Assembly (NCBI GenBank): GCA_948474755.1
Contig: CAOLHI010001142.1
Span: 124,001-188,000 of the forward strand
Reading direction: 5' to 3'
Length of the DNA stretch: 64,000 nt
Origin: Ctenosaura bakeri
Taxonomy: Eukaryota > Chordata > Lepidosauria > Squamata > Iguanidae
Notes under the pieces: model-generated
What the model was told of the DNA's origin: nothing
The model's input: the letters and a program-made list of their open reading frames with translations, nothing else
Database searches by the model: none
Part shown: positions 22,800 to 32,409 of the stretch, one piece after another
How positions within the stretch are numbered: position 1 is the first letter of the stretch
Layout of the letters: every line of letters starts with the position of its first letter
Program-made: the position numbers and the translations under genes

Positions 22800-23194
22800 C
22801 ATTTCTGATAATGAAGAATGCATGAAATAATGAAGTATTTTTTGGACAATGCAATGAGTTACGGAAAAGTAACTTTCCAAGCTTTTTCTTGGCCCACCTC
22901 CTCAGTTTGAAAAAAAAAATTATTTGCAGGCTGAACTGCTCTCAGACTAGTAGGAAAACTCGGTGAACTCCTACTGAACCATTGTGGTTTCCTGCCTTGA
23001 GGCCACTGCTCTTGACAGTGTCAAATGCTTTAATTTGATGTGAGAAGAGAAGGGTGAGAAAATACAGACTTGTAATTGTTACTTGTTAGTATTTCATTTG
23101 ATTCAACCCCATTTTTCATCAGACATGGAGGGGAAAGAGCAGTTAAATATCAGAGAATCAGCACCACACAGCTTTGGATAGTACACATATTCTG
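22800..23194. other. Unannotated sequence
   Basis: Nothing recognised. It could contain the 5' UTR of the CR1 downstream. Confidence 0.35.
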
Positions 23195-23330
23195 GGCACT
23201 TTATGTTAGGGCGGGGACTATAGTGTGTGTTTTGGACTACAGTTTGCACAGTTCCCTAGTATTGGCAAAACTGGGTAGAAGTGACAAGGGCTTTAGGCCA
23301 AAATATGTGGAGAGCTGGAAGTTGCCCACC
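23195..23330 (+). mobile_element. Short palindromic hAT-like MITE, worn
   Basis: It contains GTTTTGGACTACAGTTTGCAC and ends GAGAGCTGGAAGTTGCCCACC, which fit the family at 5,100 and 10,179. The arms are diverged. Confidence 0.45.
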
Positions 23331-23489
23331 ACTGATTTCTATAATGAAAGATGCTTAAAGCATAAAGCCTTGAGGCAACTCATAATGGCAGTATTAAGAG
23401 AACAAGACAAGTGAACAGGAAAGGTCAACAGGCATTTTGCATGCAAATTTAGCAGGGGAGGCCCAGAGTTCTGTTTCAGTGCCTACTTC

Positions 23490-24595
23490 AGGCTACTAAA
23501 TATGGATGGTGAGGGAAATGCTACAGTCACCTGTGACAGCTGTGTTATAATTGTGTTCCTGTTGGAGAATGTGGGTAGCTACACTTTCAGTACAAGACGG
23601 TTGCCATATTGGAAGAGTAGGTCCAACAACTTGAGACCCATGTGTCTGCTCTTCATATCGGGGAGCATGAGGTTTTCTTTGACAGAGTGGACCAAACCAT
23701 CCTGGACGAGGAACACACACAGGATGTCTCTGAGCAGAAGGTCAGTTCTCAAACACAGAAAGTAGACCTTTGGAGAAATGTGACACACAGAAGTAGAAAA
23801 ACCAGGGATCATTCTGTCAGTTTAGAGCAATTTTATTTTTGAAGCTCTCTCTCTTACCAGTGATGAGAAACAGATACAAGAACAACAATATCAGTCTTCA
23901 GAGAATGTGTAGGTGACCTTGGCAGATTCAGCATATGGGGTGGGCCATGTCAATCTCCATAGGAGACATGTAATGGTGGTAAGGGACTCCTTGCTGAAGG
24001 GAACAGAAGCAATGTTTTGTGGGCCTGACAGAGTCTCTCAAGACATGTGCTGTCTCTCTGCAGCAAAAATTCATGTTATAACAGAAAGGCTGACAAGACC
24101 TGTCAACACCACTGACTGCTATCTCTTCTGTTTGGTCCATGTGGGAAACAATAACACTGCAAGGTATAGCATTCAGGATATCACATGGGATTACAAGATT
24201 CTGAGTAGGAAGCTGAAGGACTTTGATGCACAGGTTGTCATTTCAGCTCTATGTCTAGCTGAAGGACACAAACCAGGAAGGGAGAGAAGAATAGTGAAAA
24301 TGAACAACTATGTTCTCAGATGGTGAAGCTGGGAACAATTTGGCCTCTTGAGCCATGGTCGACAGTTTCATGAAGATGGACTTCTGGCAAGTGATGGGTT
24401 GTACCTTACTGCAGGAATGTTTTTGCTAAGAGTCTCACAAACCTGATCTGGAAAGCTGTAAAGTTACAGAGGGGGGTGGGGGAGATAGTATTCATGAGGC
24501 CAGGAGTTCATCAACTGCTGGAGATAACAGCCTGAATGTTATAAAGAAAACTGGGCAAATAGTACAAGAATCCAACAGTGGGAAGAAAAAAAAAC
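23490..24595 (+). pseudogene. CR1 ORF1 (zinc-finger region plus SGNH esterase), broken
   Basis: This is the first protein of a CR1-type LINE. The N-terminal part (from about 23,502) has a CDSC motif and a predicted helical stretch around SIGEHEVFFDR-type residues split between two frames. The C-terminal part (23,913-24,440) is an SGNH hydrolase-like esterase. Its nucleophile block reads VVRDSLLKGTE (GDSL with the glycine lost), the asparagine block reads VHVGNNN, and the last block reads LLASDGLYLTAGM, where the usual histidine has become tyrosine. A stop follows the 24,326 codon and others follow, with frameshifts near 23,640 and 23,840. In CR1 this protein binds RNA and may act on lipids. 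This copy is dead. Confidence 0.8.
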
Positions 24596-24840
24596 TTAAA
24601 TAAGCATCCAGGGGAATGACCCATCATCTTACAGTAATGCACAGAGTATGGGAAATAAACAAGATGAATTTGAACTCATAATACAGCAAAGTGAAAATGA
24701 TATAACAGGCATCCCAGAAACCTTGTGAGATGAGTCCCATGACTGGAATGTAGGAATGGAGGGCGGGGAATAACCTATTTCAGAGAAATAAACCAAACAG
24801 GAAAGGAAGAAGGAATTGCACTGTACATCAAGAATGTACT
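24596..24840 (+). pseudogene. CR1 ORF2 endonuclease, first part, interrupted
   Basis: The plus-strand reading includes NAQSMGNKQDEFEL, then ITGIPETL and SHDWNVGMEG with stops. This is the start of the APE-type endonuclease of CR1 ORF2. The segment ends in GIALYIKNV at 24,840, where a different LINE interrupts it. The same domain resumes at 26,987, and the frame content fits the missing continuation. The endonuclease would nick DNA for target-primed reverse transcription. It is inactive here. Confidence 0.8.
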
Positions 24841-26986
24841 ATATCTAAAACACCTCCCTTGCTACCCCCGAACACTCCAAACTGGCCAAATGTAACTATA
24901 GAAGAAATTGAGGAACTGTTAGGTCAGCTAAAGACTGGCAAGTCTGTAGGATGTGATGGCATTTCTTCAGAACTGTTAATACATAACATCAGTTGGTGGG
25001 CACCCATGTTGGCAGCCCTCTTCTCTCTAATGAATAAATCTGGCATAATCCCTGTAACTTGGCTAAAGGCCTTTATTATTCCGATCTATAAGAAGGGTCC
25101 TAAAGACGACCCACATAATTATCAACCCATCAGTCCGCTATCTGTTATAGGGAAGGTATATGCCAGTTTTTTAGCTATTAAGCTGAAGGACTGGATTAAT
25201 GATAATAACATCATTGGGGAAGAGCAAATTGGTTTTAAATCAGGCTGCTCTTCACTAGACCATTGTCTGGTTTTGGCTCATCTCGCACAAAAATATACTG
25301 CACCAAATGGTGGGAAACTTTTCTCTGCATTTATTGATCTAAAATCAGCATTTGATTTAATCCCACGTGGCTGCCTCTGGAGCAAATTGGAACAGTACTC
25401 CATTGATAGGCGACTTTTATTTTTAATCCAGTCCCTGTATTACAATACTACTGTTCAAGTATGTTGTTCCAGACAAGGGCACCTTACAAATGAGATTCCC
25501 ACCAACAGGGGTGTAAGACAGGGATGCATTCTGGCTCCCACCCTATTTAATTTATACTTGGCTGATCTTCCTCAGACTTTGGCACCTTTACCATTCCATC
25601 CACCAAAGATGGACTCAACAAAAGTCTTTATCCTTCTTTATGCCGATGACGCTGTATTGATTTCTCAGACTCGTCTTGGGCTTAGGAGATTATTGAGAAG
25701 CTTTCATGAATACTGCAATAATAACTTCTTATCAATCAATTAATCAAAAACAAAAGTTCTCATTTTTGCCAAAAGAAAGATTAGATACTCATGGTTGATA
25801 CGGGGAAATCGAATTGAACAAGTGGACTCGTATAAATATCTGGGTATTTGGTTTCATGAAGCTATAAGATGGAGGACTCAGGATAAGTACATCAAACTGA
25901 AAGCCGAACAAAGTTTGAAAGCATTAGCTCGGTTTTTCTTTACTAAGGGTGGTAAATTTATTCCAGCTGCCATCCGGATTTTTAAAGCTAAAATTGTCCC
26001 ACAGTTGCTTTATGGGGTTTCAATTTGGTTTCCTCTTAATAAGAATCCTTTTAAAGGAATTCCGTCTTTCTTTCTGAGGCTAATATATGGTGTCCCCAGA
26101 TGTGTTGCCGGATCTGTCCTCTATCTGGAGTCAGGCCTAAATTCTTTAAATAGTCTGGCATGGATGTACTCTATCCATTTTTGGCTCCGCTGTTGTTACA
26201 CAAGTAATTCCACTTCTTTATTAGCTAAAACTATGTCAGACTCTTTTAAATCACCTTGGAGGAAGGCAATTGAATGTAAGATCATCTCAGTTGGATTATC
26301 CATATCCCACCTGCTATCTTTAGACTTAGAAGGGGCAAAGCTATTGTTAAGCAGAGGTTGAGGGACATTGATTACCAGGAGCTGCAAGGGACAGCCAGGG
26401 GACCTTGCTCCCCTCAGTCACTGGGTTTACCATGCTTACCTTGCAAAGATGGAATGCCATATTTAAGCTGGTTAACAGTTCCAAAATATAGAAGAGCTTT
26501 CTCCCTGGCAAGATTTAATGTCCTTCCCTCAAATTTGCTAACTGGTAGATTCAACAAAACACCACTGAGCAAAAGATGCTGCCCCTGTGATAATCAGGAA
26601 ATGGAATCTGTATCACATGTACTATTTCGTTGTAGTTTCTACCAAGGCGCTAGGGAAGACTTATTATACCCCATTACATGACGCTTCCTGGGCGCCCCTT
26701 AGAGTCTCTAATGGTCATCTTATTGCAAGGTTCTGACAAAGAGATTACTCTTCAAGTAGCAAAATTTTTAAACTTAGCTATGTTAACTATATCTTCCTTG
26801 TCTATGTAAACGAAATATTTGTTTATCTATATTGTACGTTACCATTATCACTTTGACTGTATTTTCTCTGGTGAATGCGAGCCACTATATTTATTTATAT
26901 TTGTATTGTTTTAAATGTTTTTAACAAATTGTTTTTAACAAGTTGTTTTAATGGTCTATTGACTGTAATAAAAATGAAATGAATTT
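24841..26986 (+). mobile_element. Second LINE (5'-truncated) inserted in CR1
   Basis: The insert is bounded by the direct repeat CATCAAGAATGT (24,826-24,837) and CATCAAGGATGT (26,987-26,998), one mismatch in 12. It ends in a simple A-rich tail (ACTGTAATAAAAATGAAATG). It has a reverse transcriptase reading frame (see the separate entry) and about 300 bp of 3' UTR. The flanking CR1 endonuclease would be continuous without it. The 5' end including any endonuclease is missing. Confidence 0.85.
24859..26681 (+). pseudogene. Non-LTR reverse transcriptase with Cys-rich C-terminus, two lesions
   Basis: Residues 1-294 form the palm and fingers of a non-LTR reverse transcriptase. Motif A is FIDLKSAFD (aspartate at residue 160), motif B region GVRQGC is at 218-223, and the active-site YADD is at 261-264. 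A TAA at 25,741 interrupts the frame, which then continues in the same frame to 26,361 with the thumb-type motif YKYLGIWF. A shift at about 26,358 moves to the next frame, which runs to 26,681 and ends in a Cys/His cluster CCPC...HVLFRC. With those two lesions repaired it would read about 600 codons. The clade is not certain. The combination of short RT, YADD and CPC-H-C tail suggests Ingi/Vingi or a related group, from memory only. The ATG at 24,859 is just where the frame opens. Confidence 0.85.
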
Positions 26987-27085
26987 CATCAAGGATGTTT
27001 ACTCCTGTGAAGAGATCCATGACTTAAATCATGAAAGCCAGACTGAGACCATCTGGGTTAAAATTCACAACAACAATGATGTCAT
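26987..27085 (+). pseudogene. CR1 endonuclease, second part
   Basis: It reads FIKDVYSCEEIHD, then ETIWVKIHNNNDV. This matches the middle of CR1 endonuclease, where a glutamate-serine-leucine-tryptophan-valine stretch is usual. It is flanked by two insertions: the LINE before it and the 300-bp insert after it. The domain resumes at 27,386. Confidence 0.75.
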
Positions 27086-27385
27086 GCCACCCCCTCTGTA
27101 ACTCAGTTTACAGCTTTCCTGATCAGGTTTGTGAGACTCTTAGCAAAAACATTCCTGCAGTAAGGTACAACCCACCACTTGCCAGAAGTCCATCTTCATG
27201 AAACTGTTGACCATGGCCCAAGAAGCCAAACTGTTCCCAGCTTCATCATCTGCGGATATATCCTCTGAAGATGCCAGCCACAGATGCAGGCGAAGTGTTA
27301 GGAGAAAATACTAATAGAACACGGCCTCAAAACCCAGAAAACCCACAACAACTTATGGATTCCGGCCGTGAAAGCCTTCGACTTT
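27086..27385. mobile_element. 300-bp chimeric insert: inverted CR1 piece plus repeat tail
   Basis: A perfect 13-bp direct repeat ACAATGATGTCAT flanks the insert (27,073-27,085 and 27,386-27,398). Bases 27,090-27,256 are the reverse complement of 24,317-24,480 (end of CR1 ORF1), with only scattered mismatches. Bases 27,258-27,385 are a different repeat tail: CTCTGAAGATGCCAGCCAC, GCAGGCGAAG, AGAACACGGCCTC, GGAAAACCC-like and ATTCCGGCCGTGAAAGCC. I recall this tail from many reptile genomes and suspect a Penelope-like element. How the two parts were joined (template switching, or an earlier inversion) is inferred. Confidence 0.7.
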
Positions 27386-28130
27386 ACAATGATGTCATTG
27401 TTCGGGTTTACTACACATTCCCAAGCCAGGGGAATGTGTAGGGAAATGTGGTCATCTGAAACAGATGACCAAACATTCAGAAAAGAGAGATGTAGTAGTA
27501 ATGGGAGATTTCAACTATCCTGATATTTGTTGGAAGTCAAACCCTGCCAGATTCCTCACTTGTGTTCCAGACAGTTTCATTGTCCAGAAGGTGGAAGAGG
27601 CAACACGGTGTTCAGCTATTTTACATTTGATTCTAATCAACAGTGATGGCCTGGTTAATGGGGTGGAAGTGGTAGGATCCTTAGGTGGGTGTGATCATGT
27701 TCTCCTGGAGCTTGTTATATAGTGGAATGGCTAAGCCAAGCAAAGCGAGATACACATTCTAGATTTTAAGAAAACTGACTTCAATAAACTTAGGGAAATA
27801 CTGGGAATGATTCTGCATTCAGGAATACTAAGAAAGATGGGAGTTCATGATGAAAGGGAGTTTCTTAAAAGTGGGATATTGAAGGCACAATTTCAAACAA
27901 TGCCAGAGAGGAGGAAAAATGGAAGGTATCTAAAAAAACCAGAATGGGCGTCTAAAGAACTTTTAACTGAGCTAAGATTGAAAAGATACACGTACAAGAA
28001 ATGGAAAAAGGGAGAAATCAACGAAGATGAATTGAAACGAATAGCCAGCTTGAATAGGGAGAAAGTCAGAAAAGTTACAGTGCAGAATGAGCTTAGGCTT
28101 ACCAGAGAGGTTAAAACAATAAAGTGACCC
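27386..28130 (+). pseudogene. CR1 ORF2, endonuclease end and linker
   Basis: After the insert the endonuclease continues as VIVRVYYTFPSQGN. A clean frame (27,465-27,722) then carries VVVMGDFNYPDICWKSN, the catalytic aspartate-asparagine block of APE endonucleases, and ends with the aspartate-histidine block SLGGCDHVLLEL. The next frame (27,807-28,127) is the linker before the reverse transcriptase, with KPEWASKELLTELRLKRYTYKKWKKG, a part conserved in CR1. The reverse transcriptase itself is absent, so the copy is truncated at its 3' end as well, which is unusual for a LINE and suggests a later deletion. Confidence 0.82.
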
Positions 28131-28399
28131 GAAATTGGCTGCAAATGTGGCAGTTTACTTCTCTTACACCATATCTTGATCCTCCCTCCCTCCCTGCCTG
28201 TGGTTGTCACAATCTTGTTGAAAATATCTCCTCACTCACCATGGCTTCTGTTTACTCTTTTAAAACTCATGCCTGTACATTGCTACCAGATAATTAATGC
28301 CATGTCTAGTTTAACCTTCTCTCTGTCTTTCTCTCTCTCTCTTGTTTCTACTGATAAATATACAATAACAGTCACAATGATAGGAAACCACTTTTTATT
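28131..28399. other. Unannotated pyrimidine-rich sequence
   Basis: TCTC and TCCC runs near 28,180-28,200 and 28,315-28,345. No element was recognised. It follows the abrupt end of the CR1. Confidence 0.4.
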
Positions 28400-28720
28400 T
28401 ATATTTTATATTTATTTTATATCTTATTTTATTTATTTATATCCCACCTTCCCCCCTAAAATTGGGACTCAAAGCAATTCACAATTAAAAAAAAATACAA
28501 TTAAAAACATCCAAAAAGCAAATAATTAAAATAGAATTATATGTATTACAGTATTAACCCAGAAACCTAGTTTTCATAATTAAAGTAGTAAAGGTGGATC
28601 TAGGCTGATTCACTACAGTTATGGGGATCACGTAGTGCACTCTGCAATAATGCCAAACGAAAAAAGAATCCTCTACGCAGAAAGCAGATGTTAGGGAAGA
28701 ATGTTCTAGCCTAGTATTTA
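28400..28720 (-). mobile_element. L2-like LINE 3' end, minus strand
   Basis: It starts with (TTTA)n and TATCCCACCTTCCCCC, the complement of a typical L2 3' terminus. It continues through ATTGGGACTCAAAGC and an A/T-rich UTR with TTAAAAACATCC. It is worn and has no coding part. Confidence 0.6.
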
Positions 28721-29062
28721 CCTAGTGTCTAGTCTTCTAGATGTTTAATGTTTTTCTCCTGTAGGAGAAGATTCCATCATGTAAGCTCCCCTCTTCCTTG
28801 CAACTGAGGTGGTACAGCCCAGACTGGTTTACTACCTCATCTGTTGCTTGTGAGAATGTGGGCAGAATGGGGGTGAAGTATAAATACAAAATACTTGTAT
28901 TAGAAATCTTTCTCTGTTTCCAGCTCTTATTTATTCCCTCCAGTTCCAAAGTTTTGATGGCATCTTGCCTGGGCATGAAGAAATGGAGCATGTTTAGCCC
29001 TTGTTGTAGACCCACAGGCATCAGTGGAAAATAGGTTACTTATGGTTGTCTGATCAAAAGTC
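28721..29062. other. Unannotated sequence
   Basis: Nothing recognised. Overlapping frames on both strands continue into the neighbouring palindrome. Confidence 0.4.
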
Positions 29063-29065
29063 ATT

Positions 29066-29242
29066 GGCCATTTCCGCACTAGCCTGTTATAGCGCAATGA
29101 TTCCACTTTCAACATCCTCTGGAATCCTGGGGTTTGCAGTTTCGGGAGGGGCCACTTGGCCCCTCCCGAAACTGCAAACCCCAGGATTCCAGAGGATGTT
29201 GAAAGTGGAATCATCGCGCTATAACAGGCTAGTGCGGAAATG
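29066..29242 (+). mobile_element. GGCC-palindrome MITE, near-perfect hairpin
   Basis: A 177-bp inverted repeat. The left arm runs GGCCATTTCCGCACTAGCC to GTTTCGGGAGGGGCC and the right arm repeats it in complement with about one mismatch. The loop is only a few bases (ACTT). The triplet ATT flanks it (29,063-29,065 and 29,243-29,245), and the last two or three terminal bases on the right are missing. Because of the symmetry the plus- and minus-strand frames encode nearly the same peptide. The low divergence suggests a young copy. Confidence 0.9.
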
Positions 29243-29245
29243 ATT

Positions 29246-30084
29246 GTCTCTGCATCTTACCCTTTCCACAGCAGTTGTTTAAAGAGATGAACCATAAATG
29301 CTATTTTGAACTCTTTACAGAAATGGTGGTTGTAAAATCTGATAGGTGCTATGGAAGATGACAGGGGAAAAAAAAACTTATAATCATTTCTACTTAATGC
29401 AGAACATGTTTATCTGAGTCCCACATGACGTTCTTCAGAAATGAAAATTCACATGTTGCTAGAGAAATTTATAATGGTCTTTTTTTAAACCTCCTTTTAG
29501 GAAAAACAAAAACAAAAAGAACACGATTCAAAACAAAATATTTTTTTTTACTGGTTAAGCATTAATGTTTTCAAAGGAAAAAGTAGACTATTTGATTCCA
29601 AAATATGCCAACTGAAACAGTAGCTCTATTCAAATGCTTGCAGTGGGACTTTAAAGGGAATTACAAAATTACATTACCTCCGGAAAAGACTTACAAAATG
29701 CGTTTGATGTTTTTTGCTTATATTAGCATGGGAGAAGAAAGACACACATTACAATTTGTTATGGTGTAGCATTTTGACAATTATTATAACAGTTCCCCAC
29801 TGCTGCAGCTAGCTATGTTGTGTGAGCTCCAGTTCTGAAGCAGTTCTCCAGTTGGATAACAGAGAGTTGTTTGTAAAATAAGTGTTCTTGCCTGAACAAT
29901 GGCAGCTCTACAAACATTATGCTAGCACGATGCTGACAATATCCATTTCTACATCTCATTTCTGGCCGATGCGAAGGAGGCTGAAATGTTGCCTGGATGC
30001 AATGAAAGACTGGATGCTGGCAAGTGAACTGATACCTATGGTAAAACTACATGCTACATTTATTCATATTCATCAGGGTTGTTG
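29246..30084. other. Unannotated sequence
   Basis: No element ends. A T run lies at 29,543-29,550. Nothing further can be supported. Confidence 0.4.
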
Positions 30085-30270
30085 AACTGAAAACTATAGA
30101 GGGCTCTCACACAGCTAATGGTTGGGGAGAAGCAGGAATTTCAGCAAGTATTTCTTTTTACTTGGTTATGTTAGCTGGACAAGCAGAACCTGCCGAAATT
30201 CCATCTGTTGCACAACCATTAAAATCCAGCAGTTTTTGTAATATGCAATTATTAATAACTCTGGGAGAGG
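30085..30270 (+). mobile_element. Worn MITE related to 55,190-55,405
   Basis: It shares GGAATTTCAGCAAGTAT with the element at 55,190, and CCGAAATTCC answers it in complement. The terminal repeats are lost. Confidence 0.45.
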
Positions 30271-30318
30271 TTATTGGACATTTTAGAATTTGATGCCACC
30301 AATATGCTGATGACACTC

Positions 30319-30757
30319 TGTCAGGTTGGCTTTTCTCTCCCTGCCATGCAAGGAGATGTTGTGTAATGCCATATAATGTGATTCCATGTAATGTAGTGAG
30401 ATGCCATGTAATGCCATACAATGCCATGTAGTGTTTTAATGTTTGAAACAGGCTGGAAGGGAATGAGTGAATGTTGTTTTAATGAACTTTGAAAAGAAAG
30501 AACAAACACAGCTGAAAGGACATGCAGTTGTCCAGCTAGATGAGAGTATGGGAAAAGAGTTGTTTTAATTAGCTGTCAAATAGGATGCTAGTGTGCACAA
30601 ATTTATAATGTTGCAGTTTAAAAGGCACTGTAAATTCAATAGTTCTTTAGCCTTGGCAATTGCCAAAATATGCTACTGTTACCCTGCTGTTCCTGAATAA
30701 AGCTTTTGAAAACTTCTAAACATAATTTCTGGGACTGGAGTTATCCTGATTATGACA
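30319..30757 (+). mobile_element. Solo LTR, 439 bp, exact 5-bp TSD
   Basis: It starts TGTCAGG and ends ATGACA (TGTCA...TGACA inverted ends). It is flanked by CACTC on both sides (30,314-30,318 and 30,758-30,762). AATAAA at 30,696-30,701 sits 57 bp before the 3' end, the expected place for LTR polyadenylation. Near the 5' end (30,357-30,435) about six degenerate copies of a 9-11 bp unit ATGCCATGTA occur and could be a variable enhancer-like array. No retroviral gene is adjacent. Confidence 0.8.
30357..30435 (+). repeat. Degenerate tandem array of ATGCCATGTA-like units
   Basis: About seven imperfect copies of ATGCCATGTA/ATGCCATATA/ATTCCATGTA lie inside the U3 part of the 439-bp LTR. They probably arose by slippage. 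Confidence 0.8.
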
Positions 30758-30762
30758 CACTC

Positions 30763-31399
30763 AACTTTATCTTGCCTTCCCGGCAGATTTCCCAGGAAGC
30801 TGTCTCAGTTCTAAACCAATGTTTGCTTTCACTGATTGACTGGGTGAGGGCATTTTAGGTCTTCTACATGTGGAACTTATTGGAGCAAGATCTGGGGCTG
30901 GGTTGAGCTCCCTATCAGCATACAGCATGGCAAATCTAGATCAGGCAGCCCCACACTTATTTGTGAGTTCAAAAATTAGTTGCTTTAATCTGCACATTCT
31001 TGCACACAATACAATAAATAAATAATACAATACTCTTCTTTTTTCCCTCTCATTTTCCGAATATTGAAAGCTGAAAATGGAAGTTGGGGACTAATTGGAG
31101 TAAAAATAAAATAAAAATTAGCTTCTGCCTATTTGCTTTGACCAGATTAGCAAAAAATAAACTGAGGAGAAGGAAAGTAAAAGCTGGAGTTTCAACTGCC
31201 AGATCATAGTTTGTATCTCTCCTTAGGTTACAAGGGTCTTGAAGTTAGACCTCATGTGCTTAGATGTGGTTATGGAAAGTAACATAATGGTTTGACTGCA
31301 CACATACATATGTAGATAGACAGAATTGGGAAATGAAATTGGATATAGATAACAGCTGTCTTCTAACAGCTGCAGCCTCGTTATTTATCCTGAGAAGAA
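30763..31399. other. Unannotated sequence
   Basis: AT-rich with no element ends. Confidence 0.4.
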
Positions 31400-31559
31400 G
31401 AAAAAGAATAGTGATAGACATAGAAAGATCAGGCAAAATAACTGAAGAAAAAATTTCTAGAGAGGTGAAAAGTAAGATACTTTAACAGCAAAAAGATATA
31501 AATATATAATAAAACTGCAAATGGAAAAAAGAAGCTGTGAAATGAATAAAACTTCTAAG

Positions 31560-32108
31560 CAGCCATTTTTATCAAAGGACTTTTGATATTTCCAACAGAG
31601 TGGTAACCAACATACATTGTAAGAGTACTGAAGGAAATATTGGAAGCAATATATCAGATTTATCACTGGACTTGGAAGACAACAGAAAACAAGTGAACAT
31701 AGAGGAGCGCTCAACTCTATTATTGTCAATAAAACAGTTTCTAGTTGGAAGAACAGAAACATCTGAGCTCAGATTCAAGGAGATAAGAAACTTTAGAAGG
31801 ACTTTTAAAAGACATGATGAAAGAGATTAAAAAAAGGAGGAACAGCTGGGAAAAATTATAGATTTTTTTTAAAAAAAAATAAAACTACATTAACTATCCG
31901 AGATAAAATTATAGAAGAAGCTAAAAGGAAACAAGAACATGCACAGTCACTTTCTATACAAGTTGTAGAAAAAGCAGAGGATTTAACTAGTCAGGAGTGT
32001 CAATATCAACATGACTTAAATAAAATTGAAGAAAAACTGCAAGAATTTCAGTGTGATGCTGAGAAAGCAAATAAAAAAATTGGATAAATTGCAGGAAAAT
32101 TGTAAATG
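31560..32108 (+). pseudogene. L1 ORF1 relic (coiled-coil part)
   Basis: A plus-strand frame at 31,600-31,830 and pieces after it (with frameshifts near 31,830 and 31,890) encode a lysine- and glutamate-rich protein with heptad-like leucines, for example NKIEEKLQEFQCDAEKAN near 32,020-32,080. That fits the N-terminal coiled coil of L1 ORF1, an RNA-binding chaperone that forms trimers. The C-terminal RNA-binding part is absent. The assignment rests on composition and resemblance to lizard L1 and not on a conserved catalytic motif. Confidence 0.5.
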
Positions 32109-32409
32109 AAGATCTTGGAGGATACCTATCAGCAGTGGTGGACCAAAAAGGGACTGGGATGTGTGCTCCACCTAAGTGCAAAACACAAGGGGGTGCAACG
32201 GCGGCTCCTTGCTCCACCTTCCTCAATTAGGCACCAGAAAAGGGAAGCAAGGCACGACTGTGAAGAACACAAATTGAGCAGCAGACACTTGCAACCTGCC
32301 TCAGGGCAAGTTGATCTTTTCTCTCTTGGAACTTCCATGGGTAATGCAGAAAGAAGAGAGGAGATCAGGGGTGGGGCAATGTTAGGCACTACTTTTAAAA
32401 CTAAAACTG
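32109..32409. other. Unannotated sequence
   Basis: A locally GC-richer stretch with overlapping frames of 86 codons (minus) and 155 codons (plus). No motif was recognised. Confidence 0.35.

Noticed and set aside
28927..29243. Frames on both strands encoding nearly the same peptide
   Set aside because: Explained by the near-perfect palindrome of the MITE at 29,066-29,242.
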